Shown here piece after piece: positions 1 through 6,224 of a stretch of DNA of 7,795 nucleotides. The position numbers and the translations under genes were made by a program. Every line of letters begins with the position of its first letter. Within the stretch, counting starts at the first letter, position 1. The stretch spans positions 1 through 7,795 of the forward strand of contig JAODNL010000328.1 of assembly GCA_025465405.1 (NCBI GenBank), read 5' to 3'. The notes below the pieces were generated by a model. That model was not told where the DNA came from and ran no database searches. It saw only the letters and a program-made list of their open reading frames with translations. The DNA is from Pseudonocardiales bacterium. Its GTDB lineage: Bacteria; Actinomycetota; Actinomycetes; Mycobacteriales; Jatrophihabitantaceae.

Positions 1-1652
1 TAGTGGTACTCGAACGCGGGGCGCTCGGACCGGATTCGCGGGATCGAGGTGAAGTTGTGCCGCGGCGGCGGGCAGGATGTCGCCCATTCCAGCGAGTTCC
101 CGTGCCCCCACGGGTCGTCGGCGGTCGTCACTTCTCCGTAGCGGTAGGAGTGGTACACGTTGTACAGGAACGGGATTATCGAGAAGCCGAGGACGAACGC
201 GCCGATCGTCGACACCGTGTTCAGGGTGGTGAACCCGTCGCTGGGCAGGTAGTCGGCATAGCGCCGCGGCATCCCCTTGTTGCCCAGCCAGTGCTGGATC
301 AGGAACGTCGTGTGGAAGCCGATGAACGTCAGCCAGAAGTGCAGCTTGCCGAGCCGCTCGTCGAGGTAGCGGCCGGTGTACTTCGGGAACCAGAAGTAGA
401 TTCCGGCGTACGCGGCGAACACGATCGTGCCGAACAGCACGTAGTGGAAGTGCGCCACCACGAAGTACGTGTCGGACAGGTGGAAGTCCAGCGGCGGCGA
501 GGCCAGGATCACCCCGGACAGGCCGCCGAACAGGAACGTGACCATGAAGCCGATGGACCACAGCATCGGCGTCTCGAACGTGACCGCGCCCTGCCACATC
601 GTCCCGATCCAGTTGAAGAACTTCACTCCGGTGGGGACGGCGATCAGGAACGTCATGATCGAGAAGAACGGCAGCAGCACCGCGCCGGTGGTGAACATGT
701 GGTGCGCCCACACGGTCAGTGACAGGCCGGTGATCCCCAACGTGGCGAGCACCATGCCCTTGTAGCCGAACAGTGGCTTGCGGCTGAACACGGGAATGAC
801 TTCGGTGACGATGCCGAAGAACGGCAACGCGACGATGTAGACCTCGGGGTGGCCGAAGAACCAGAACAGGTGCTGCCACAGGATCGCGCCGCCGTTGGCC
901 GGTTCGAACACCTGCGCGTGCAGATGCCGGTCGACCCACAGCACCGCGAGTTCCGCGGTCAGGATCGGGAACGCCAACAGCACCATCACGCTCGTCGCCA
1001 GAATGTTCCAGGTGAAGATCGGCAGGCGGAACATCGTCATTCCCGGTGCCCGCAACGTGATGACCGTCGTGATCATGTTGACGGCCGCGAGGATCGTGCC
1101 CAGCCCGGACACGATCAGGCCGATGGTCCACAGGTCGGAGCCCGAACCGGGCGAGTTCAGCTCGTTGTTCAGCGGGGCGTAGGCGAACCAGCCGAAGTCG
1201 GCGGCGCCGCCGGGAGTCAAGAACGCGGCCATGACTGCCAACCCACCGAAGAGGAACAGCCAGTATGAGAACGCGTTCAGTCTCGGAAAGGCGACGTCCG
1301 GCGAGCCGATTTGCAGCGGCAGGACCAGGTTGGCGAACGCGAACACCAGCGGTGTGGCGAACAGCAGAAGCATGATCGTGCCGTGCATCGTGAACAGCTG
1401 GTTGTACTGCTCCGGGCTCAGGAACTGCATGCCGGGACGCGCCAGCTCGGCCCGCATGAGCATCGCCATCGCCCCGGCCGCGATGAAGAAGGCGAAGGAC
1501 GTCACGAGATACATCCGGCCGATGATCTTGTGATCGGTCGTGTGTAGCAGCGGCGACAACCAGTCCCCGCGACGCCCGCGCTGGACCGACTGGTGCAGTA
1601 CGACGGGGACCTTCGCGCCGACCGGATCGGCGCGATCCCGCACACCGGTCAT
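1..1652 (-). CDS. ctaD: Cytochrome c oxidase subunit I (aa3 type), 3' end truncated by window
   Basis: Catalytic subunit of the aa3 terminal oxidase: it reduces O2 to water with electrons from cytochrome c and pumps protons across the cytoplasmic membrane. The frame is open from ATG (1652-1650) to the left edge, giving 550 residues. Visible hallmarks are the low-spin heme a ligand His90 (TMHGTIM), the CuB ligand His268 cross-linking to Tyr272 in GHPEVY, the CuB pair His317-His318 (WAHHMF), and heme a3/a ligands His401 and His403 (AHFHYV). Proton-path residues Asp119 (D channel), Glu270 and Lys344 (K channel) are present, so this is an A-type oxidase. The many hydrophobic helices fit the usual 12 membrane segments. 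The C-terminal CPPPRHNF and IPRIRSERPAF stretch is typical of actinobacterial CtaD; by family length only about 10-30 residues are missing. No good Shine-Dalgarno precedes the ATG. No other oxidase subunit gene lies in the window. Confidence 0.97.
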   Translation of the reverse strand, partial: MTGVRDRADPVGAKVPVVLHQSVQRGRRGDWLSPLLHTTDHKIIGRMYLVTSFAFFIAAGAMAMLMRAELARPGMQFLSPEQYNQLFTMHGTIMLLLFATPLVFAFANLVLPLQIGSPDVAFPRLNAFSYWLFLFGGLAVMAAFLTPGGAADFGWFAYAPLNNELNSPGSGSDLWTIGLIVSGLGTILAAVNMITTVITLRAPGMTMFRLPIFTWNILATSVMVLLAFPILTAELAVLWVDRHLHAQVFEPANGGAILWQHLFWFFGHPEVYIVALPFFGIVTEVIPVFSRKPLFGYKGMVLATLGITGLSLTVWAHHMFTTGAVLLPFFSIMTFLIAVPTGVKFFNWIGTMWQGAVTFETPMLWSIGFMVTFLFGGLSGVILASPPLDFHLSDTYFVVAHFHYVLFGTIVFAAYAGIYFWFPKYTGRYLDERLGKLHFWLTFIGFHTTFLIQHWLGNKGMPRRYADYLPSDGFTTLNTVSTIGAFVLGFSIIPFLYNVYHSYRYGEVTTADDPWGHGNSLEWATSCPPPRHNFTSIPRIRSERPAFEYH

Positions 1653-1729
1653 GCCTGACGGTCTACCCAGTTTGGAACCATCTACACGTCGCTCGATTGG
1701 CGAATTGCCTGGGCGGGTATGCCCGGGCC
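1653..1729. promoter_or_regulatory. Divergent intergenic region between ctaD and the hemerythrin gene
   Basis: These 77 bases must hold the promoters or 5' leaders of two divergent genes. On the minus strand TAGACC sits 7 bases before the ctaD ATG, and on the plus strand TATGCC sits 6 bases before the hemerythrin ATG. Both are at the spacing of leaderless actinobacterial promoters, but both lack the final T of the TANNNT consensus, and neither has a clear -35. Neither gene has a good ribosome binding site, which is compatible with leaderless transcripts. This is a weak inference. Confidence 0.3.
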
Positions 1730-2290
1730 ATGACCGACGACGAAGGCCTCGGCGCGGCCGAGGACGCGGTGCATTTCCTGGTAGCACAGCACGCGCACAT
1801 CGAGGCCTTGTTCGCCGAGGTGGACGGGGCGAGCGGCCAGTCCCGCGCCGAGGCATTCCGGCGGCTGCGCAGCCTGCTGGCCGTGCACGAGACGGCGGAA
1901 GAAGAGGTCGTGCATCCCACGGCCCGCCGGGTTTTGACCGACGGAGACCTGATCGTCAACGTCCGCCTGCAGGAGGAGATCCTTGCCAAGCAGGAGCTCG
2001 TCGGTCTCGAGGAGCTGGACGTCGCCTCCGAGGAGTTCCAGCTCGCATTCGAGAAGTGGCGGACCGACGTACTCAGGCACGCCGACGCCGAGGAGCGGGA
2101 GGAGTTCCCGAGGCTTGCCGGCGAGCTGGACGACGCGCAGCTGCGCCGTATGCGCGCGGCGGTGCGGCTGGCGGAGGCCGTCGCGCCGACTCGCCCGCAT
2201 CCCGGCGTCGCGCTGGCCGGCGAGAACCTGCTCGTAGGGCCGTTCGCCGCGATGCTCGACCGCGCCCGCGACCTCATCTCCCGGCCATGA
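1730..2290 (+). CDS. Hemerythrin HHE cation-binding domain protein
   Basis: A 186-residue soluble, acidic, helical protein of the hemerythrin/HHE family, which binds a non-heme di-iron (or other metal) centre in a four-helix bundle. Members sense or carry O2, or handle peroxide or NO. Candidate ligands lie in order: His21/His23 and Glu25 in helix A (QHAHIE), His53-Glu57 and His62 in helix B (VHETAEEEVVHP), Glu82/Glu83 in helix C (LQEEI), and His117-Glu121/Glu122 in helix D (RHADAEE). A C-terminal tail of about 30 residues (PHPGVA to the end) with an amphipathic helix follows, as in many actinobacterial members. I chose ATG 1730 because the family begins here; a TTG at 1697 would add 11 residues with no family similarity. 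The stop overlaps a possible start of the next gene (ATGA, 2287-2290), suggesting an operon. Physiological role is unknown. Confidence 0.9.
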   Translation: MTDDEGLGAAEDAVHFLVAQHAHIEALFAEVDGASGQSRAEAFRRLRSLLAVHETAEEEVVHPTARRVLTDGDLIVNVRLQEEILAKQELVGLEELDVASEEFQLAFEKWRTDVLRHADAEEREEFPRLAGELDDAQLRRMRAAVRLAEAVAPTRPHPGVALAGENLLVGPFAAMLDRARDLISRP

Positions 2291-2361
2291 GAGGGCTGCC
2301 GCTGCGGCACCGGCGGACCGGGCCGGATGCAGCCGAGGACCGCCGCCGACCGGCAGCGACC

Positions 2362-2769
2362 ATGTCCCGCGAGCAGAACATCGCGGTCCAGCGACGAATC
2401 TTCGAGTGCGTCAACGCCGGCACTCTCGAACCGCTGCGCGAGGTCATCGCCGAGGACGCCGTCGACTACGACCCGGCACCCGCGCAGGTCCCCGGCCCGC
2501 AGGGCTTCATCGACTTCTTCGCCGACCTGCGCAGGGCCTTCCCGGACGCCCGATTGCAGCTGGACCGTATGGTCGCCGACGACGACTACGTCGCAACCGC
2601 CTACACGCTGATCGGCACGCACGAGGGTCCGTTCCGCGGCGTCGTCGGGACCGGCCATCGGGTGGAGGCGCATGGGGTGCAGCTGGCGCGGTTCATCGAC
2701 GGCCGGCTCATCGAGCGGTGGGGAAAGGTCGACGAGCTCGGCGTCCTCGCCCAGATCGCCGTCGCGTGA
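2362..2769 (+). CDS. SnoaL-like / ester cyclase family protein
   Basis: A 135-residue cytoplasmic protein of the SnoaL-like group of the NTF2-like fold (cone-shaped alpha+beta barrel). SnoaL itself closes a ring in polyketide biosynthesis, but stand-alone members like this one mostly have unknown function. Family signs in order are an N-terminal helix starting ENIAVQRRIF-like (EQNIAVQRR), the loop with GPQGFIDFF, the AFPDA motif near residue 57, the GTHEGPFRG turn, and the C-terminal strand pair FIDGRLIERWGKVDELG. The start is uncertain: ATG 2362 matches the family's usual N-terminus, while the in-frame ATG 2287 overlaps the hemerythrin stop (ATGA) and would add 25 mostly basic, low-complexity residues. 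Neither start has a strong ribosome binding site. No polyketide genes are nearby, so a biosynthetic role is not supported; the hemerythrin neighbour hints at a stress or redox context. Confidence 0.85.
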   Translation: MSREQNIAVQRRIFECVNAGTLEPLREVIAEDAVDYDPAPAQVPGPQGFIDFFADLRRAFPDARLQLDRMVADDDYVATAYTLIGTHEGPFRGVVGTGHRVEAHGVQLARFIDGRLIERWGKVDELGVLAQIAVA

Positions 2770-2800
2770 CGTGGCGCCGGCAGGCGTCCTGACACCGATC

Positions 2801-2809
2801 GAGGAGGAG
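2801..2809 (+). promoter_or_regulatory. Strong ribosome binding site fixing the start of the small membrane protein
   Basis: GAGGAGGAG lies 3 bases before ATG 2813 at its right edge, with its core GGAGG about 5-7 bases away. It is one of the clearest Shine-Dalgarno sequences here, and it supports the 153-residue start over the longer in-frame reading that begins inside the SnoaL gene. Confidence 0.7.
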
Positions 2810-2812
2810 CCG

Positions 2813-3274
2813 ATGCTGAGAGCAGTTCTGCGTGGTGCGATAGCGGGCGCGGCCGGGACGACGGCGCTCGACGCGGTGACCTACCTGGACATGGCCGTCC
2901 GGGCGCGCCCGGCCAGCGAGATACCGCAGAAAGCAGTCGAGACGCTCACCGAACAGGCGGGGCATCCGGTGCCGGGTGACGGGCAGGCGCGCGAGAACCG
3001 GCTGCAAGGGCTCGCGCCGCTCGCCGGGATCGCCACCGGCGTCGGGATCGGCGTGGCTGCCGGGCTGTTGCGGCCGGTCCTGCTGCGGCTACCGACGCTG
3101 CTGGGTGCCACCGCGATCGCGGCCGCGGCGATGGCGGCGACAGTCCTGCCGATGGCCAGGCTCGGCCTGACCGATCCCACCAAGTGGTCGGCCGCCGACT
3201 GGGCCAGCGACGTGGTGCCGCACCTCGCCTACGGGCTGGTCACGTACGCGACGCTGCGCCAGACCGCGCCCTGA
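2813..3274 (+). CDS. Small multi-pass membrane protein, function unknown
   Basis: I do not recognise a characterised family. The 153-residue product has four hydrophobic stretches: about 5-25 (Gly/Ala rich, GAIAGAAGTTALDA), 67-91 (LAPLAGIATGVG onward), 94-115 (Ala rich) and 134-148 (VVPHLAYGLVTY). The first is followed by a soluble loop of about 40 residues (30-66) containing a Pro-Glu rich segment and RENRLQGL. The last loop has KWSAADWASDVVPHLAYG, whose acidic-His-Tyr-Gly pattern recalls DUF1440/YagU-like inner-membrane proteins; I treat that only as a resemblance. The Gly/Ala-rich helices suggest tight helix packing. It sits 43 bases after the SnoaL gene on the same strand, so it is likely the last gene of the hemerythrin-SnoaL cassette. 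Its stop is 11 bases from that of the convergent UdgX gene. Confidence 0.8.
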   Translation: MLRAVLRGAIAGAAGTTALDAVTYLDMAVRARPASEIPQKAVETLTEQAGHPVPGDGQARENRLQGLAPLAGIATGVGIGVAAGLLRPVLLRLPTLLGATAIAAAAMAATVLPMARLGLTDPTKWSAADWASDVVPHLAYGLVTYATLRQTAP

Positions 3275-3285
3275 CCCGTGCCAGA

Positions 3286-3903
3286 TCACCGGCCTAGCGC
3301 GTTCGCGGCGACCCGCAGGTCCGACACGAACGCCTTGTAGTCCTCCTCGCGCCGGTCGGAAGGGGCCCGCAGGATCGCCGAGGGATGGACGGTCAGCAGG
3401 AAGGTGCCCGGCCCGATCAGGCTGTCGCGTTCGAGCAGAACGCCGCGGTCCCGAAGCACGCGAACGTCCGGGCCGATGACCGCCTTCGCCGCGATGGCGC
3501 CCATGCAGACGGTCAGCTCGGGCGATACCGCGAGAACCTCGGCCGCCAACCACGGGCGGCAGGCGGAGATATGGCGGGCCTTCGGCGTCTCGTGGATGCG
3601 GCGCTTGCCAGCTGGACGGAACGAGAAATGCTTGACGGCGTTGGTGAGGTAGGCGTGCTCGCGGGACAGTCCGGCCTCGGCCATCGCCCGGTCGAGCACC
3701 CGGCCGGCGGGCCCCACGAACGGCGCGCCGCGCTGGTCCTCGACGTCGCCCGGCTGCTCCCCGACGAGCAGCACCCGGGCTGACGCCGGTCCGGCGCCGA
3801 AGACCGTCTGCGTCGCGTTCTCGAACAGGTCGCAGGCCCGGCAGTCCGCGGCGGCTTTGGCAACCTGATCGAGGCTTGCGTGGGAAGGGACGGTTGCGAC
3901 CAC
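3286..3903 (-). CDS. udgX: UdgX-type uracil-DNA glycosylase (covalent DNA-crosslinking family)
   Basis: Iron-sulfur uracil-DNA glycosylase superfamily protein of the UdgX branch. Known UdgX (Mycobacterium smegmatis) excises uracil and stays covalently bound to the abasic site through a histidine in its KRRIH loop. Here, counting from GTG 3903 (205 residues), I see an N-terminal CxxC (Cys21, Cys24) for the cluster with later Cys115 and Cys133 as candidate ligands, motif I GEQPGD (48-53), the FVGPAGR loop (62-68), TNAVKHF (87-93), the diagnostic KRRIHE insertion (100-105) with His104 as the expected nucleophile, and motif II VHPSAIL (172-178). Length matches the roughly 209-residue mycobacterial protein. 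GTG 3903 has GGGGA about 11 bases upstream; the in-frame ATG 3957 would give 223 residues with an unconserved N-terminus and no ribosome binding site. Convergent with the membrane protein gene, divergent from the transporter. Confidence 0.93.
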   Translation of the reverse strand: MVATVPSHASLDQVAKAAADCRACDLFENATQTVFGAGPASARVLLVGEQPGDVEDQRGAPFVGPAGRVLDRAMAEAGLSREHAYLTNAVKHFSFRPAGKRRIHETPKARHISACRPWLAAEVLAVSPELTVCMGAIAAKAVIGPDVRVLRDRGVLLERDSLIGPGTFLLTVHPSAILRAPSDRREEDYKAFVSDLRVAANALGR

Positions 3904-3994
3904 GGTCCAGTGGTTCCCCGCCGCCGTACCCGGCCAAACAGGGCCGAACGGGCGCATCCGATAGGGGCGGCGCGCTCGCGGGCAGGTTCGAGAG
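3904..3994. promoter_or_regulatory. Divergent intergenic region between udgX and the CDF transporter gene
   Basis: If udgX starts at GTG 3903, 91 bases separate the two divergent starts. A CCGATAGGGG segment (3958-3966) gives weak AT-richer potential -10 sites on both strands (TATCGG on the minus strand, TAGGGG on the plus strand). I found no full LexA palindrome (GAAC-N4-GTTC), only isolated half-sites, and no clear operator. A GCAGG about 8 bases before GTG 3995 is the best ribosome binding site for the transporter. Confidence 0.3.
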
Positions 3995-4987
3995 GTGGCA
4001 GGCGAGAAGCGCCGGGCCGGTGACGAGAGCACGTTCACCGTGTTGCTCGCACTCGGGGCGAACATCAGCGTGGGGGTCCTCAAGCTCATCGCGGGACTGG
4101 TCTCGGGCTCCGGGGCGCTCCTGTCGGAGGCCGCGCACTCGGCTGGTGACAGCACGACCGAGGTCCTGTTACTGATCGCGGTGCGCAGGTCGGATCGCCC
4201 GGCCGACCGGGAGCACCCGTTCGGCTACGGCAAGGAACGCTACTTCTGGTCGTTGCTGGCGGCGGTGGCGATCTTCGTCTCCGGCGCCGCGTTCTCGGTC
4301 TTTGAGGGGCTACGCACGATTCTCGGACCGAACCAGCCGGCGGAGCTGGTCTGGATCAACTATCCCGTGCTCGCGCTGGCCCTGGTCTTCGAGGGCGTGT
4401 CGTTCCGGCAGGCGAGCGGACGCCTGCGCCGGGTGACGCAGCGCCGGCGGCAGTCCGTGGTCGACTACATGCGCATGCCGCACGACCCCACGATCAACAG
4501 CGTCGTGCTGGAGGATTCGACCGCGCTGGTCGGCATCGTCGTCGCGGCGCTGGGCGTCGGCCTGCACCAGCTCACCGGGTCTCGGGTGTGGGACGGGGCC
4601 GCGTCACTGGTAATCGGACTGTTGCTGCTCGTCGCGGCGTTCGTGCTCGCCCGCGCCAACGAGGCGTTGCTGATCGGCCAGCAGGCCGACCCGCGCCTCG
4701 TCCGCGCGATCGAGGTACGGCTCGAGACGGCACCGGAGATCGATGACGTGGTCGATCTGCTGACGATGATGATCGGCACCGGCCGCATCCTGGTCTGCAC
4801 TCGCGTGGACTTCGTCGACGCGGTGACCGCAGGCGAGCTGGAGCGTGCCTGCATGCGGATCGATCAGCAACTGCGGGAGGAATTTCCGGAGCTGGACGAG
4901 ATCTTCATCCAGCCGGCCTCGCGAGCGGACCCGTACATGCGCGAACGGGTGCGGGCCCGCTACGGGCGGCCGCTGGCCGACGGCTGA
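3995..4987 (+). CDS. Cation diffusion facilitator (CDF) family transporter, ZnT9/SLC30A9-like subgroup
   Basis: A 330-residue inner-membrane antiporter of the CDF family, which exports divalent cations such as Zn2+, Co2+, Fe2+ or Mn2+ against protons. Visible hallmarks are transmembrane helix 1 (about 14-36), helix 2 with the metal-site pair His48-xxx-Asp52 (SEAAHSAGD), the conserved EHPFGYGKER loop (73-82), helix 3 (about 86-107), helix 4 (about 121-138, with Glu133), helix 5 beginning LEDSTALVG (172-180), and helix 6 (about 198-220) after WDGAAS. The C-terminal cytoplasmic domain (about 225-315) contains GRILV and DEIFIQP, the usual ferredoxin-like dimer fold. Helix 5 has Glu173-Asp174 instead of the canonical HxxxD, as in the ZnT9-like subgroup, so zinc specificity cannot be assumed. 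The start is GTG; it is followed after 34 bases by the sirtuin gene, probably in one transcript. Confidence 0.92.
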   Translation: MAGEKRRAGDESTFTVLLALGANISVGVLKLIAGLVSGSGALLSEAAHSAGDSTTEVLLLIAVRRSDRPADREHPFGYGKERYFWSLLAAVAIFVSGAAFSVFEGLRTILGPNQPAELVWINYPVLALALVFEGVSFRQASGRLRRVTQRRRQSVVDYMRMPHDPTINSVVLEDSTALVGIVVAALGVGLHQLTGSRVWDGAASLVIGLLLLVAAFVLARANEALLIGQQADPRLVRAIEVRLETAPEIDDVVDLLTMMIGTGRILVCTRVDFVDAVTAGELERACMRIDQQLREEFPELDEIFIQPASRADPYMRERVRARYGRPLADG

Positions 4988-5021
4988 GCGCCGCCTTGCG
5001 ACAGGGAGGCAGGATGGTCGG

Positions 5022-5864
5022 GTGACCGACGTCCTGGCCGATCCGAGGTTGACCGACGGCGTCGCCGCCCTGCGCACGCTGCTGGCCGGTGGCGACGTGC
5101 TCGTGCTGTCGGGCGCGGGTTTGTCGACGGAGTCGGGGATACCGGACTACCGCGGCCCGACCGGAACTCTGCGCCGCAACGCGCCGATGACCTACCACTC
5201 CTTCGTGACCGACCCGGCGGCCCGGCAGCGGTATTGGGCCCGCAGCTACGTCGGCTGGCGTCAGATCGTGGACGCGCGGCCGAATGCCGGTCACCACGCG
5301 GTAGCCGCGTTCGAGTCCGCGGACCTGCTGTGCGGCATCGTCACGCAGAACGTGGACGGCTTGCATCAGGCGGCGGGCGCGCGAGAGGTGGTCGAGCTGC
5401 ACGGCGGCCTGGACCGCACGCTGTGCGTCGAGTGCGGCCACCGCGCGCCGCGCGCGGCCCTCGACCAGCGGCTGAGTGCGCTCAACCCCGACTTCGGCGC
5501 GCAGGTGCAGGGGATCAACCCTGACGGTGACGTCGAGCTGCCCGACGCCGCGCTGGACGGGTTCGTGACGGCCGGCTGCACGGCGTGCGGGTCCGACCTG
5601 CTCAAGCCGGACGTGGTGTTCTTCGGTGAGAACGTCCCGCCGGCACGTGTGCGGCGGTGCTTCGACCTGGTCGACCGCGCTCGCGGCATCCTCGTGCTCG
5701 GCTCGTCGCTGGCCGTGCTGTCCGGCTTCCGCTTCGTGCGCGCGGCGGCCGGCCGTGGCATTCCGGTCGCGATCGTGAACCAGGGACCTACGCGCGGCGA
5801 CGATCTCGCCTCCGTCCGGGTCGACGCGCCCCTCGGCGAGGTCCTGCCCTCGCTCGCGGGCTGA
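5022..5864 (+). CDS. NAD-dependent protein deacylase, Sir2 family (class II, SIRT4-like)
   Basis: A 280-residue cytoplasmic sirtuin that removes acyl groups from lysines, consuming NAD+ and releasing nicotinamide and O-acyl-ADP-ribose. The Rossmann NAD motif GAGLSTESGIPDYRG spans residues 31-45, TQNVDGLH 108-115, and the catalytic His127 lies in ELHGG. A structural zinc is held by Cys135/Cys138 and Cys186/Cys189. LKPDVVFFGE (194-203), GSSL (227-230) and a VNQG NAD-ribose loop near the C-terminus complete the fold. The insert between Cys pairs (LNPDF, then NPDGDVELPD) and the VVFFGE motif are typical of class II, the SIRT4 group, in which lipoamidase, deacylase or ADP-ribosyltransferase activities are reported; the substrate cannot be read from sequence. 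GTG 5022 is chosen because GGGAGG (5004-5009) precedes it, 12 bases away, and because an ATG at 5014 hits a stop after three codons. It follows the CDF gene by 34 bases and nearly abuts the convergent gene. Confidence 0.95.
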   Translation: MTDVLADPRLTDGVAALRTLLAGGDVLVLSGAGLSTESGIPDYRGPTGTLRRNAPMTYHSFVTDPAARQRYWARSYVGWRQIVDARPNAGHHAVAAFESADLLCGIVTQNVDGLHQAAGAREVVELHGGLDRTLCVECGHRAPRAALDQRLSALNPDFGAQVQGINPDGDVELPDAALDGFVTAGCTACGSDLLKPDVVFFGENVPPARVRRCFDLVDRARGILVLGSSLAVLSGFRFVRAAAGRGIPVAIVNQGPTRGDDLASVRVDAPLGEVLPSLAG

Positions 5865-5867
5865 CAC

Positions 5868-6224
5868 TCACCTCGACGTGATCGTGACGCCGTGGCAGTG
5901 GTGGCTGTTGGTGGCGACATGGACGTACTCGGCGAGCAGGCCCGGCTGGTAACTCGGGACCGCGCGGGCGGGGAGGGCGTGGACACAGGTCCACATGACT
6001 GCCGGGTTGACGACCGGCGGGGGATACTGGCGGTGGGCGGCCGATGCGCTCGGGCCGAACGTCAGCACGCCGATCAACATGGCCGGCACGAGCGCGAGCC
6101 GGCTCAAACGCGGTGGCCGAAGGCGCTCGAGCCACCGCGGAACGGGCCGATCCCGCCCGACGTCGAGCACCTCCTCGTGGGCCTGCGACGCACCGCTCGG
6201 GTCTGGCCACTCGACGGGCTGCAT
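5868..6224 (-). CDS. Small membrane-anchored or exported protein with Cys/His-rich C-terminus, function unknown
   Basis: I do not recognise a family. The 118-residue product has a charged N-terminal part of about 42 residues (EEVLDVGRDRPVPRW, then an Arg/Pro-rich LRPPRLSR), one hydrophobic helix (43-63, ending GPSASAA), and a 55-residue C-terminal part. Positive charges before the helix predict the N-terminus inside and the C-terminus outside. ASA-AH could be a signal peptidase cleavage site, so it may be secreted rather than anchored. The outer part has a VMWTCVHALP segment and a closing HHCHGVTITSR, that is two cysteines with nearby histidines: a disulfide or a metal site is possible, but that is inference. 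The start at ATG 6224 has only a weak ribosome binding site; a longer frame would run into the upstream gene. Its stop is 3 bases from the sirtuin stop. GC-rich codon use in frame supports a real gene. Confidence 0.6.
   Translation of the reverse strand: MQPVEWPDPSGASQAHEEVLDVGRDRPVPRWLERLRPPRLSRLALVPAMLIGVLTFGPSASAAHRQYPPPVVNPAVMWTCVHALPARAVPSYQPGLLAEYVHVATNSHHCHGVTITSR

Noticed and set aside
3..1547. Long plus-strand open frames (for example 3-722 and 849-1268) rich in Arg, Gln, Glu, His and Val
   Set aside because: They lie antisense to ctaD, whose conserved heme and copper ligands are unmistakable. High-GC genes leave such stop-free mirror frames.
1540..2361. A 409-codon plus-strand frame running into the SnoaL gene
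   Set aside because: Only the part from about 2362 resembles a protein family. The upstream part is an Arg/Gly/Pro-rich shadow of ctaD and the hemerythrin gene.
1663..2673. Minus-strand 336-codon frame opposite the hemerythrin and SnoaL genes
   Set aside because: Ser/Arg-rich low-complexity translation without motifs, antisense to two recognisable families.
3904..3994. Possible SOS (LexA) box controlling udgX
   Set aside because: Only separated GAAC or GTTC half-sites occur (near 3945 and 3985), not the GAAC-N4-GTTC palindrome.
3089..4138. Minus-strand 349-codon frame across udgX and its neighbours
   Set aside because: It is out of frame with udgX, is Arg/Gly-rich with no motif, and spans two genes plus the intergenic region.
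1730..5864. A defence island built from UdgX and Sir2
   Set aside because: The sirtuin is a stand-alone class II deacylase with no fused or adjacent Argonaute, SMC, HerA or STAND partner, and no nuclease, toxin or mobile gene is nearby.
4905..5867. Minus-strand 320-codon frame opposite the sirtuin
   Set aside because: Antisense shadow; the plus strand has every sirtuin motif and the zinc cysteines.
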